This document shows, in pieces, positions 35,711 to 47,615 of a stretch of 64,000 bases of DNA. Where the stretch lies: NCBI GenBank assembly GCA_037176705.1, contig CM073891.1, forward strand, positions 46,440,571-46,504,570. Direction: 5' to 3'. A program made the position numbers and the translations under genes. The notes under the pieces are model-generated. The model was not told the DNA's origin. It was given only the letters and a program-made list of their open reading frames with translations, and did not search any database. Each line of letters starts with the position of its first letter. The stretch's first letter is position 1. Source of the DNA: Molossus alvarezi. Its lineage: Eukaryota > Chordata > Mammalia > Chiroptera > Molossidae.

Positions 35711-35959
35711 CTTTTTTTTTTATCCTCACCCGAGGACATTTTTCCATATTTTGTTCAGATAGAACGGGAGGGAGAGAGAGGAAGAGAGAGAAAGAGAAAC
35801 ATTGACGTGAAAGGGACACATCAAGTGGCTGCTACCTGCACAACCAACCAGGGCCAAGGACAAACTACAACCGAGGTACATGCCCCTAGCAAGAACTGAC
35901 CCCGGGTCTCTCTGGACCACAGGCTGACCCTCTAACTGCTTAGCCAAACTGGCCAGCGC
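35711..35959 (-). mobile_element. Ves SINE, second subfamily ('tcctcacccgaggac' type)
   Basis: The left end has a T-run, 'tatcctcacccgaggacat' and 'tttgttcagatagaacggga'; the right end has the head 'gctggccagtttggctaag'. It includes 'gggacacatcaagtggctgc' and 'acaaccgaggtacatgcccc', which mark a subfamily distinct from the 'ggttgagc' type. A degenerate 'taattt' occurs on both sides. Confidence 0.9.
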
Positions 35960-36153
35960 TAATTTTTTATTCTTCAATTAATCTCTTGGTTTCTTTTATG
36001 CTTCCTGCAACATCTTCTAATCACAACCACAGCACCGTCCCATGAGAGGTCACCCAAAAATAAATCACAGGATTCCACAAGATATGTCATTTTAGTTAAT
36101 TTTGTGTTTGATAAATAAATTACTATTAACGGTGACATTCATGAAAAGTTAAT

Positions 36154-36413
36154 TTTTTTATGTTAACACACCCAGGGATATTTTTGCCATTGATTTTTTA
36201 GAGTGAGTGGAAGTAAGCAAGGAGGAGAGAGAGAAAGAGAGAGAGAGACATCGATGTGTGAGAGACACATCAACTGATTGCCTCCTGAACCCACCCCACC
36301 TGAGGCCAGGGATCAAACCTGCAACCCATGTATGCGCTTGACAGGAAATCAAACCCACCATCCTTTAGTGCACAGGCCGATACTCCAACTACTGAGTCAC
36401 ATGAGCCAGAGAT
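36154..36413 (-). mobile_element. Ves SINE with TSD
   Basis: A minus-strand copy with 'cacacccagggatatttttg' at the tail side, GA-rich middle, 'cctgcaacccatgtatgcgc' and a mutated head at the right. A perfect 'aaaagttaat' flanks it at 36144-36153 and 36414-36423. Confidence 0.9.
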
Positions 36414-38450
36414 AAAAGTTAATGTTTTTAATCCTTTTTGATTAGGTTTTCCCATAATGAATGAGTCAATATCAGTTTTCTAATGGCTCCTCTCAAATTT
36501 CAAACAAAAGTCAAAGTTCTAATAGACACTTCTGCCTCAGGGTATGGAATTACACATCATGACTTATATTTAGAATGCTGAGTACATTGGATGTTATATA
36601 AGCAAGAATTTATATTCTATTGGCTTCTAAGAAGCACAGCTCACACAGACTCTGAATGTGCCCTCTATAGTCTAAGTGTCAGTTTGAAGACCTGGTTCAA
36701 TGTTAGTAACTCAGCCAGGAGAAATTCCAAGTCTTGAAACAAGTGTATTTGAGAAAATAAAACATTTTAAATCAGGTCTCATGAATAATAACTTCAGTGT
36801 AACTAGTGTACTTTATGCATTAAAAAAGAGGAAAAAGTAGCAACAATTTTTAAAAAATACTAGAGAAATGGAAATGCTCTGTGTGATAAATAAAAACTGT
36901 TAAGTAGTATGTAATTATTATATTTTTCACTCCAACTTCTCTTTTTATTTGAACAAAAGTATACCTTGCATATCTGATACTCACAATTTTAAATATTTTC
37001 TACATTTCTATAACAAAAGTATAATTCAGTAATAATTTTGGAACAATTGCTAAGAATCATTATTGTAAGTAATTCTTTAATTTTAAATTTAATAACAAAT
37101 TAAAGGAGAACAAATTTCAACTTTAAATGTATTATTCAAATTAAATAAAAATTTTATTGTACTATTTAAAATACATATATTAATGCCACCCCCAAGGCAC
37201 ATTACCCCTGTCATGTTCACAATCTATTTTACTTTGAAAATATTAAATGTTAAGTAAAATTGCTAAGTGGTCTCATAGAATGGTTGAATTAAAGCTACTC
37301 AAATTAGTTCTTTATTTTTACAGTCACTTTACCTTCACCATTTATTTAAAATCCACTGTTTAAATACAAGACTACATAATACTATGAGGGATAAAGACAA
37401 GAGCTATACCCAGAACTTAAATGGTTTAATCTCAAAGTTATTTTTTCAATAAAAATTATTTGTATTAACATGTAGTGTGAAACATTTATATTTAAAGAGA
37501 CTACTTGATTTGCTAACTTTATTTTTTTCAGATCTTTCCAACATTAAAAACACAGATATAAAACATTTTTTTTCTCTTCAACCCTGAAAAAATGATACAC
37601 CAAATTTGTATGAGGTTAGTTGCAAAATTAGATCAGAGGATGCTAATCCATAAGAAATGTGTCTCCTCCCCCTATTTTTCCCTTCCTTTAAAACCAAGAG
37701 ATGCATATAATTTAACCATGTTTGCTGTGGGTAACAACCAGTATGGGGTTGAAATGCATTAAGTCTGCTTTCTAAGGAAGTACAATACTTCACATTTTTA
37801 ATGCATCACTGAACAGAGGTCAAATAGAGTAGTTCTAACGTAATGCAGCACACCACACTATCCACATTAAAGTAACTCAATATACCCTGTGTCTATTCTT
37901 CCTGCGTTAACATGTGGGTCATCAGCCAACTGAAGCCCAGCTGTACATTTGTGGTATTATACTTCCCAACACGTTCTACTTGGTTTTCATAAACTGTTTC
38001 TAACACACAATCACTTGAAAATTTTAAAAAAATAATAATGCATTTATTTTTTATTGCAAGATTAATCTAAAATGATATATATTTCCTATTGAAAATTTTG
38101 GGAGGCTATATAAACTAGCAAATATAATGTTTTTTTTACCAAAAGAAGAGTTATATTATAATTATCTATCTAGTTTTAAATCTTTTGTTACTAAATTAGC
38201 AGCTGGAACAATCACCTTGAAGATAAATAATTTATGTCAGATAGTAGAGTATATATAATCTCTAAATTAAAAAAAAATTTAAATTGTACAAAAGTAAATA
38301 TGAGAAATAAAAATTCTATAATTGAGAAAGCAGACATTTCAGTTCATGTGAGTGATAAATAACTTACATATTAATATGCTAACTCCCTTAAGTTAGTGTA
38401 TTTTTCTTGCTTTTTAGTACTGGTTTGTGGAAGTTTTGACATGTATACAT

Positions 38451-38475
38451 ACACACACACACACACACACACACA
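38451..38475. repeat. (AC)n microsatellite
   Basis: About 12 uninterrupted AC units, so length variation is likely. Confidence 0.95.
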
Positions 38476-39161
38476 TATTTTAACTGACAAAGAGCAATAA
38501 TGACATCACCTTTTAACCAAAAGTTAGCTTATTTGAACAATTCTTTAATTATATAGTTATATGATTATCTTTTCATACAGCAGTGTTAAGTCTTCGGTTT
38601 AGAAGACTTTATTTATTTCATATTTCTTTTTAAAAATCTAAACACTTACTATATATATGTATATCTTAATTTTGAAAATATCTCCACTAGGCATTTATTA
38701 TTTAGTAAATATTTGAGCATTAGACATGTTTTGGGGATCTGATATGAGTGAGAAAATTTTCATGGTTTAAAGAGCTCACAATGTAGGAAAAGAATACATA
38801 TTGTTGGGCAGGGTGTTTTATTTCTGTTCTTAGGTAACAATTAGGAAGTGTGCAGTTCAGACACCTTAAAAACTCATGTTCTTAATGAGTTATAGCTCAA
38901 ATTGTTTTGACATATGTTCTCCTAAAGATTCATTGTGGAGACCTGACCTATGCCACTGCAGATAATAGAAGTAATGCTATCTCCTGTACACCAGGGTCCA
39001 CTTTCAGAGCAGGTGACTCATCTTCCATGTCTGTCTAGGCTGGGACCCAGAATTAAAAAGTGAATGTGCAAAACACAGAGTCTGAGATTTCTTTTTAAAA
39101 GATAAAGTTACGATTTATCAGAGAATGTAGAACTAGGATTTATTGCTTTGCTCATTAGAAA

Positions 39162-39190
39162 AACACACACACATACACACACACACACAC
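39162..39190. repeat. (AC)n microsatellite, interrupted
   Basis: Roughly 14 dinucleotide units with one AT interruption. Confidence 0.95.
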
Positions 39191-40459
39191 GTATGTGCTT
39201 CTTGGAAATACAAATTTGTATTCTCAAAATTAATTATCACACTATCTCCTCATTGATTTTTAAAAGAAGAACAGGAATTCTTGATATATATATTACTAGC
39301 AACTGCAAAATCATAGAGCTTTGACTTTTGAAAAAGATGTTGATGAAACATCTTAGAGAAGAAAGAGCCAAAAGCTCCAACTTAGTATAAAACTAATTCT
39401 ATAGAGGTAAAATATGCTTTTTGAAAACTTGTAAATGACCTAAATGTTCAGTAGTGTGATATCAGATACAACATTTGGATATTTTAGATACAAATATACT
39501 GAAATGGAAAAATATGATATAATAAGTGGAAAATAAAGACTGATAGATTTTATGAAGGTCTACCAACATAAAAAAATTATAACAAAATTTTTTAAAGTTA
39601 TGATATTTTTAATATCTAAGAGTTTATGCTATTAATTAAAATGTGGTTAGGGGAGATTCAAGAATGGTGGCAGAGTGAATAGAAGCTACACAGACCGTCT
39701 CCCAGGACCAAACTGGAATTACAACTAAATTAAGACAAATCATCAGGAAAAAGCAACAGAATGGCAGGTTGGAAGACCATATAACCAGGGATACTGACTC
39801 CATTCTGATAAGATCGCAGAGGTGCAAGAGGGGGCTGGGAGCCCACGAATGGCAGCGGCCTTAGTTGTGAGCAGTTCCTTCCGGGTTACACTTCCAAGTG
39901 GCTCCACAGCCAAGAGCCAGGACAGACACTAAAATAGCCACAGCCACTCAACCTGGGCTCCAGCAGAGGGAGGATGGACTGGACTGGAACTGTGTGGGGA
40001 CACTCAGGATTTGGAGGGCACTCAGAGCTTTGGATGAGTTGTAGCCATGCAGAACAGTGACCATCTTTCTCCCTCCCAGGGCTCTGGGAAGAGTCGGTGG
40101 CCCCACCCTCAGAGATTCAATGCCACCAGGCAGGCCATTAAAATGCAAATTGAGGCTCATTAACAACCAGAATCTGCCTCACTCTTGGAAAATTCCCTTA
40201 CGCTGAGCACCTGAGGGAGTTTTTCATTCAACTGAGGACCCAAGGCTCTTCAAGTAACTGCTACTGACAGCCTCCAGGCAAAAAATTAGAAGATAACCAT
40301 TCCTGGGCTAGGAACTCTAACCAGGAAACTAAGACTTGACATTGGTGTGTAACGTGGGTCCTCCCACTCTCATCCAAACCCAAGACAGGGAGTCAGAAAC
40401 AGCAGAACACCAACATGCACAGGGAAAATTTGGCAGGCTCCAAAGTCCACTGTGATAGC

Positions 40460-43400
40460 CAAAATGGTGAAGAAGATTGAAATTATATCAAGCATCTTCT
40501 CAGATCACAATGACAAGAAACTAGAAATCAATTGCAACAAGAGCATGCAAAGACATTTGAACACATGGAGGCTAAATAGCATGTTATTTAACAATGAATG
40601 GGTTACCAAGGAGATCATGGAAGAACTTAAAAAGTTCCTGGAAACCAATGAAAATGAACATACAAAGCAAGCAAACAAACAAACAAAAAAACTCCAGAGC
40701 AAGTAGAAGGAAGGAAATAGTAAAGATCAGAGCAGAAATAAATGACATAGAAACCAAAAAAAATTTAAAGGATCAAGGAAACAAAAAGCTGGTTCTTTAA
40801 AAAGATAACAAGATTGATGGACCCTTAGCTAGACTAACCAAGAAACAAAGAGAGAGAACCCAAATACACAAAATCAGAAATGAAAGAGGAGAAGCAAAAA
40901 CGGACACCACAGAATTACAAAAGATCCTTAATAATGACTATGAACGATTATATGGCAACAAATTTGACAATCTAAGCAAAATGGACAAATTTCTAGAAAC
41001 ACGTAGTCTCCCAAAACTGGACCGGGAAGAGAAAGAAAACTGGAACAGATCAATAACAACTAAGGAAATTGAAGAGGTAATCAAGACTCTCCCAGCAAAC
41101 AAAAGCCCAGGCCTGGATGGTTTCACAGGGGAGTTTCACCAAATATTCGAAAAAGAATTAACACCCATTCTCCTCAAACTATTTCAAAAAATTCAAGAAG
41201 AAGGAAGGCTTCCAAATTTGTTTTATGAGGCCAACATAATTCTAATTCCAAAACCAGAAAAAGACACTAGAAAGAAAGAAATCTACAGGCCAATATTCCC
41301 CATGAATATACATGCCAAAATCCTGAACATAATACTAGCAAATCAGATCCAGCAATACATCATAAAAATTATTTACTATAACCAAGTGGGATTCATCCCA
41401 GGGATGCAAGGCTGGTACAATATTTGCAAATCAATAAATGTGATACACCACATAAATAAAATGAAGAAAAAAACACAGGATCATATCAATAGATGCTGAT
41501 AAAGCATTTAACAAAATCCAGCATACATTTCTGATAAAAATGCTCAGCAAGCTTGGAATTAGAGGGATCCTATCTCAACATAATGAAGGCCATATATGAA
41601 AGACCTACAGCCAACATCATACTCAATGGGCAAAACTAAAAGCATTTCTATTAAGAAAAGGAACAAAACAGGGATGCCCACTTTTGCCACTCTTATTCAA
41701 CATATAGTGGAAGTCTTAGCCACAGCAATCAGACATGAAGAAAAAATAAAAGGGATCCAAGTTGGACAGGAGGAAGTGAAACTGTCATTATTTGCAGATG
41801 CCATATAATACATAGAAAACCCTAAAGACTCCATCAAAAATCTACTAGACTTAATAAATGAATTTGGCAAAGTAGCAGGATACAAAATTAATCTTAAGAA
41901 ATCGACAGCATTCTTACACACCAATGATGAACTCATAGAAAGAGAAACTGAAAAAAAAAATCCCATTTACCATTGTGGCAAAAAAATTAAGATACCTAGG
42001 AATAAACTTCACCAAAGAAGTAAAGGATCTATTTGCAGAAATCTATAGGACATTGAAAAAAAAAAATAGAGAAAGATATAAAAAAGTTGAATCACATACC
42101 TTGTTCATGGATTGCAAGAATTAACTTCATTAAAATGTCCATATTACCCAAAGCAATCTGTATATTCAATTCAATCCCCATCAAATTACAAATGACATAT
42201 TTCACAGAACTAGAACAAATACTTCAAAAGTTCATATGGAACCAAAAAAGACCCCGAATAGCCACAGCAATCTTGAAAAAGAAGGACAAAGTAGGTGGGA
42301 TCACAACAACAGATGTCAGGTTATACTACAAAGCCACTGTAATCAAAACAGCCTGGTACTGGCACAAGAACAGGCATATAGACCAGTGAAACAGAACAGA
42401 GAACCCAGAAATTGACCCAAGACAATATGCTCAATTAATATTTGACAAAGAAGACAAGAGCATACAATGGAGTAAAGACAGCCTCTTTAATAAATGATGT
42501 TGGGAAAATTGGACAGCTACATGCAAAAACATGAAACTAGACCATCAACTTACACCATACACAAGAATAAATTCAAAATGGATAAAAGACTTAAATGTGA
42601 TTCGTGAATCCATAAAAATCTTAGACGGAAACTTAGGCAACAAAATTTTGGACATCATACGCAGGGGAATTTTCACTGATACATCACCTAATGCAACAGA
42701 AACAAAGGAAAAAATGAACACATGCAATTACACCAAACTAAAAAGCTTCTGCACAGCAAAAGAAACAGCCATCAAAATGGAAAGGCAACTCCCTGTATGA
42801 GAGAGCATCATTGTCAATGATATATCAGATAAGGGGTTTATTTCCAAAATATATAGAGTACTCATACAACTGAACAAAAGGAAGACAAAGAACCCATTGA
42901 AAAATAGACAGAGGAGCTGAAAAGATACCTCTCCAAACAGGACATACAAATGGACATACAAATCTCTATACCTCACACCTGTCAGAATAAGAAGAAATGC
43001 TCAACATCACTAATCATGAGAGAGATGCAAATTAAAACAACAATGAGGTATCACCTCACACCCGTCAGAATGGCTGCCATCAACAAATCATCAAACGTGT
43101 TGGTGAGGGTGTGGAGAAAAGGGGACTCTAGTACACTGCTGGTGGGAATGCAGACTGGTGCAGCCACTACGGAGAACAATGTGGTGTTACCTCAAAAAAT
43201 TAAAAGTTGAACTGCCATTTGACCCAGTGATTCCACTTCTAGGAATATACCCTAAGGAGCCTGAAACACCAATGCGAAATAATATATGTACCCCTATGTT
43301 CATATCAGCCCTATTTACAATCGCTAAGAACTAGAAACAGCCCAAGTGTCCATCAGTAGACGAATGGATAAAAAAGCGGTGGTACATATACACAATGGCA

Positions 43401-43540
43401 TACTACACAGCTGTAAGAAAGAAAGATCTTTTATCCTTTGAGACTACATGGAGGGACCTGGAAAGTATTATCCTAAGTGAAACAAGCCAAACAGAGAAAG
43501 ACAAGTATCATATGATCTCACTTATTTGTGGAATATAGTG
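40460..43540 (+). pseudogene. L1 ORF2 remnant (endonuclease end, reverse transcriptase, C-terminal domain)
   Basis: The first readable peptide, from about 40467, contains 'KKIEIISSIFSDHN', the C-terminal end of the endonuclease with its SDH triad. The thumb-finger region '[15 protein letters not shown]' is near 41095 and '[13 protein letters not shown]' near 41380. An A-run frameshift near 41465-41475 breaks the frame. In the next frame '[10 protein letters not shown]' has N where the metal-binding D is expected. The catalytic box near 41790 reads FADA followed by a stop, instead of FADD. Further open pieces lie at 42087-42389, 42531-42800 and 42950-43210. The frame ends near 43536 ('MISLICGI'). 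It is clearly inactive. Normally this protein nicks DNA and reverse-transcribes L1 RNA. Confidence 0.88.
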
Positions 43541-43695
43541 AACAGAACAGTCTGACGAATAGGGTAGACCCAGAGACATGGAAGTAGGGTACAGACTGAC
43601 AACCCTTAGAAGAGGGGGTGTTGGGGGCAGGGATGAGCTATACCACTGATCTTATATGCATGTACACATAAACAATGGACATGGACAACAAAGCC

Positions 43696-43718
43696 GGGGA
43701 TGGGGGCGGGGGATGGGG
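43696..43718 (+). promoter_or_regulatory. G-quadruplex motif in the L1 3' UTR
   Basis: Four G-runs of 4, 5, 5 and 4 bases are separated by loops of 2, 1 and 2 bases. L1 3' UTRs are known for a conserved G-rich tract, and this one is unusually compact. The small L1 fragment at 4195-4321 carries a related tract. Confidence 0.85.
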
Positions 43719-43939
43719 AGGAGTGTGTCAATGGGGTAATAAAGGAGAATCATCTGTAACAAAAATAAAATTAAAAAATAATAATAAGAAACAAATAAAA
43801 AAGTGATTAAATTTATTAACATTATTTATTACATGTGTTTTGCATTCTAGTTTAAAAAACAATTCATATAAAAGGATGTACTATATAAATATTGTGTCAT
43901 TTACAATAAAAGAGCTAATTTTCAGTGTATGTATAATTA

Positions 43940-44140
43940 ATCAAGCAGGATTCTAAGTAATTCACAGCACATCTATGATGTAGAAGCTATTATTATTTCT
44001 GCTTGACAGATAAGGACACAGGCACTCAGAGGTTAGGTGAATTTTCTTAAGATCACAGTAACAGTAAGTGGAAGAGCTGGAATTCGAACACAGTTATCAT
44101 TGCTTCAGAGTCTGTTATCTTAACACAGTATCTCATTAAG
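43940..44140 (-). repeat. MIR SINE
   Basis: 'aaggacacaggcactcagag', 'aagatcacagtaacagtaag' and 'tggaagagctggaattcgaa' show the reverse MIR consensus clearly. Confidence 0.85.
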
Positions 44141-44151
44141 TACAGTCATTA

Positions 44152-44170
44152 AAATATATATATATATATA
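44152..44170. repeat. (TA)n microsatellite
   Basis: About nine TA units between the MIR and the Ves copy. Confidence 0.9.
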
Positions 44171-44210
44171 AAATTTCCACTTTCATCAATTTTTAACAAT
44201 TTGTGTGCTT

Positions 44211-44453
44211 TTTTTTTTTTTATCCTCATCCGAGGACACTTTTTCATTCTTTGTTCAGATAGAGCAGGAGGGAGGGAGAGAGAGAGAGAGAAACATCGAT
44301 GTGAAAGGGACACATCGAGTGGCTGCCACCCGCACGACCAACCAGGGCCGGGGACAAACTGCAACTGAGGTACATGCCCTTAGCGGGAACTGAACCCCGG
44401 TCTCTCCGGACCGCAGGCCGACGCTCTAACCACTGAGCCAAACCGGCCAGGGC
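44211..44453 (-). mobile_element. Ves SINE, nearly intact, long TSD (youngest looking)
   Basis: A complete copy of the second subfamily: T-run, 'tatcctcatccgaggacac', GA stretch, 'gacacatcgagtggctgcc', 'ggtacatgcccttagcggga', 'ggtctctccggaccgcaggc' and head 'ccctggccggtttggctcag'. CpG sites are well kept. A perfect 'aacaatttgtgtgctt' flanks it at 44195-44210 and 44454-44469, extending into T-runs. Confidence 0.97.
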
Positions 44454-44760
44454 AACAATTTGTGTGCTTTTTTTAATCATTTGAAAAATATATGTACTGT
44501 AACTTTCTTTTTCACTGTTGTACAGTTTTCTGAGTTTTAGCATATTTATAGTTTGGTATAACCACCATAAAAGACAGGATACAGGACAATTCTATAACCC
44601 CCCTCCCAATTCCCTCTTGATGTCCTTTATAGTCAAACACTCCCCTGTTCTGAAACCCTGTCAACCACTGATTTTTCTCTACCTCTATAGAGGACAATTA
44701 TGATTATCGCTGCTATTTGTATGCAGGTTTTGTGTAACAAATCTTTTCATTTTTCTAGGA

Positions 44761-44985
44761 CAGGATTTCTCAACCACAGCACTATTGGTACTTTGTACTG
44801 GATAATGCTTTATTATAAGGGGTTGTCCTAGACACTGCAGGAAGTTTTACAACATCCCTGGCCTCTAACAACCGGATGCCAACAGCACCCACAGATGTGA
44901 AAAGCAAAAAAAAAAAAAAAATGTCTCAAGACTGTAACACATGTCCTCTGGGTGCAAGAGCAGCCACCAACAAGAACCATTATTT
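44761..44985 (+). repeat. Nonautonomous DNA transposon relic (hAT/MER-type)
   Basis: It begins 'caggatttctcaaccacagc' and continues 'actattggtactttgtactg', 'cctagacactgcaggaagtt' and 'atccctggcctctaacaacc', ending near 'aagaaccattattt'. This is the layout of a common short mammalian hAT-derived element, though the family name is uncertain. An A-run of 16 (about 44906-44921) has grown inside it. Confidence 0.65.
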
Positions 44986-46036
44986 TAGAATAAATACCTA
45001 AACTTTATCCTGAAGCAATTGCCATTTCAGTGTATATTTAACTTTGAAAAATGGTACAACTATATTACAGGGTGGTTGTATCATTTTGCATTCTTACCAG
45101 CAAAATGCAATTTAGTAGCACATCGTTATTCCATCTTTTGCTTGTTTCTTTTTTTTTTTTTAATTAGTCATTCCAGTTGGTGTGCAGTGGTACCTCATTA
45201 TGTTTTTAAATTTGCAGTTCTTTAGTAGCTATTTTTATCGGACATCTTTTCTATGTGTATACTTGCCATCTATATATCTTTTTTGTAAAGAATCTGTTAG
45301 GTCTTTTACCCACTTAATTTAAGGGTTTGTTTTTTTTCAATTGTTGAGTTTACATATTCTAGTACAAGTTCTTTGTCAGACATTTGATTTAGAAATTTTT
45401 GTCCCAGTATGTGACTAGTAAAATTTTGCATGGAAATATTAACAATATTAATTAAGTACAATTTACCCATTATTTTTTTGACAAATCATGTTCTTAGTGT
45501 CTCATTTAGGAACTCGTTGTCTAATTTAAGGTTATAAAGATTACTCCAATATTTCTTTCGAAGAATTTTACAGTTTTATATTTAAGTTGTTGATACTCTC
45601 TGAAGTAAACCTTTGGTACTGAATGAGATTTAGATTGAGGTTCATTTGTTTAGATTTATTCATATGGATGGACAATTGTTCCAGCTCCACTTGCTGAAAA
45701 AAGTATCTTCTGCAACAAATTATCTATGCACCTTGGCAAAAACCAGTTCATTCCATTAGTGTGGATCTAATTCATTATCTGTTCTGTCCCTTGTGTTTAC
45801 GTGTCTATCTTTTCACTACTGGCACAATCTTTTAAAACTGTAGGTCAGCAGTGAGTTTCAAAATGGGTGGGTAATGTAAGGTTTCCAGCTTTGCTCTCCA
45901 ACTGGACAATTGTTTTGGCTTTTCTTGTACATTTACTTTTCCATATTAACTTTAGAACCAGTTTAATTCTATCTGCTGAGATTTTAACCTGGTGGTGTGA
46001 AATCTAAAGCTCAATTTATGAAGAATTAACTTCTTT

Positions 46037-46254
46037 CTTTTTTTTTTTCTTCATATAGAGTGGGAGGGGGAGAGAGGAAGAGAGAGAGAGAAACATCGAC
46101 ATGAAAGGGACACATCGAGTGGCTGCCACCCGCACGACCTAACCAGGGCCGGGGACAAACTGCAACCTAGTTACGTGCCCTTAGCAGGAACCGAACCCGG
46201 GTTTCTCTGGACCGCAGGCCAACTCTCTAACCGCTGAGCCAAACCGGCCAAGGT
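46037..46254 (-). mobile_element. Ves SINE with perfect 16-bp TSD, inside L1
   Basis: A second-subfamily copy with 'gacacatcgagtggctgcc' and head 'ccttggccggtttggctcag'; the 'tcctcacccgagg' module is missing on the tail side. A perfect 'aagaattaacttcttt' lies at 46021-46036 and 46255-46270. Confidence 0.95.
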
Positions 46255-47112
46255 AAGAATTAACTTCTTTTTCTTCTCACCTTATCCCATTGTCTAGGGC
46301 CACTGATACAATGTTAAGTAGGGGTATAAAGAACAGATATCCTTACTTTATTCCTGATCTTAGGTAAAACAGATTCAATTTTTCAACCAATAGGTTTAGG
46401 ATTTTGCAGATGTACTTTATCATTTTCAGAAAGTTTCCTTTTACACTTAATTTCAATATGAATGGATATTGCATTTTATTAACTTCTATTGAGATGTTTA
46501 AGTGTCCTTTTCCTGTTTAATCTGTTAATATGGTGATTTTAATACATAGCCTTATTTCTGAATGTTGAAGCAGGCTTGCATTTGTGCAATAAACCCACAT
46601 GGTATATCATTCTTTTTATATATTGTTGTATTCATTTGGCTAATATTTTACTGAAGATTTTGTGTACATGAGGGATATTGGACTACACTATTTACTTTTA
46701 CTGTCTATCTAGTTTTGCTATTAAAGTACGGGCTGCTTCATAAAATGGTTTGGGAAATGTTTTGAATGTTTATATTTTATGAAAGACAGGGTATAGCTTT
46801 GGTGTTATTTTAAATTATTGGTAGAATTTACTAATAAATCCATCCAGGACAGGAGTTTTAGTTTTTTAGGTTTTAAACTATGAATTTAATTTGTTTAATA
46901 GATCATTTTAGCTATCTACATTTTCTTGAAATAGATTTGAAATTTGAGTCTGTCAAGGAATTGGTCCAATTCATCTAATTTTTTTAATGTATGTTCATAG
47001 AATAGTTTATAGAATTTGCTTAGTATCTCTTAACATCTGTGATAGTCTCCCTTTTGTTTCTGATGATGCTAATGGAGTTATCTGTTTTTTTTTTTGTTGT
47101 GGTGGTTTTTTG

Positions 47113-47196
47113 TGGTACATGCCCCTAACAGGAACCAAACCCAGGACTCTCTGGTCTGCAGGCCGACACTCAACCACTGAGCCAAACTGGCCAGGG
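47113..47196 (-). mobile_element. Ves SINE, strongly 5'-only fragment, inside L1
   Basis: Only the tRNA-like half survives ('ggtacatgcccctaacagga' to the head 'ccctggccagtttggctcag'), next to a T/G-rich run. Similar 'tctgtt' sequence flanks both sides. Confidence 0.85.
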
Positions 47197-47373
47197 TGTC
47201 TGTTGTTGTTTATTTCGCATTTTGACTAGAAGTCTAACACTTTTATTGATCTTTTTAAAAAACTTCTGATTGAATAGATTTTATCTATTTCTGCTCTTAT
47301 TTTTATTTTTACCTTTCTTTTGTGTAAATTGGATTTGTTAGCTCTTTCTTTTTTCTTTAAAAAAAAATTTGTT

Positions 47374-47615
47374 TTTCATCCTCACCCGAGGACATTTTTG
47401 CATTTATCTTCAGATAGAGCAGGAGGGAGGAAGATAGGAAGAGAGAGAGAGAAACATCAATGTGAGAGAGACATATCGAGTAGCTGCCACCCACACAACC
47501 CCAGCTGGTACTGGGGACAAACTGCAACCGAGGTACATGCCCTTAGTGGGAACCAAACCCTGGTCTCTCTGTTCTGCGGGCTGACACTCTAACTGCTGAG
47601 CCAAACTGGCCAGGG
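47374..47615 (-). mobile_element. Ves SINE, second subfamily, inside L1
   Basis: A full-length copy with 'catcctcacccgaggacat' near the left and the head 'ccctggccagtttggctcag' at the right. A weak 'gct(c/g)tt' repeat flanks it. The two overlapping open frames here are the SINE. Confidence 0.92.

Larger units (their letters stand above)
36424..39637. other. AT-rich unique sequence with (CA)n tracts
   Basis: Mostly unique DNA. (AC)n microsatellites lie at 38451-38475 and 39162-39190. A fragment at 38690-38795 ('tagtaaatatttgagcatta') resembles an old interspersed repeat. No gene is supported. Confidence 0.4.
39650..43797 (+). mobile_element. L1: LINE-1 with internal deletion: 5' UTR joined to ORF2
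   Basis: The copy starts 'ggggagattcaagaatggtg', typical of an L1 5' UTR, and ends with a G-rich 3' UTR and A-rich tail near 43797. It is about 4.15 kb, against a usual 6-7 kb. At about 40460-40472 the UTR sequence passes directly into the end of the ORF2 endonuclease domain; ORF1 and the first part of ORF2 are absent. A near-match duplication 'aaaatgtggtta'/'aaaaagtgatta' flanks it (39638-39649, 43798-43809), so the shortened form was probably inserted as one unit. It cannot move by itself. Confidence 0.85.

Noticed and set aside
39650..43797. L1 copy considered as potentially active
   Set aside because: ORF1 is absent, ORF2 is frameshifted and its catalytic box reads FADA.
47410..47604. 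Open frames with repeated Leu/Ser-rich ends
   Set aside because: They are read-through of a Ves SINE. The same peptide patterns recur at every other Ves copy in the window.
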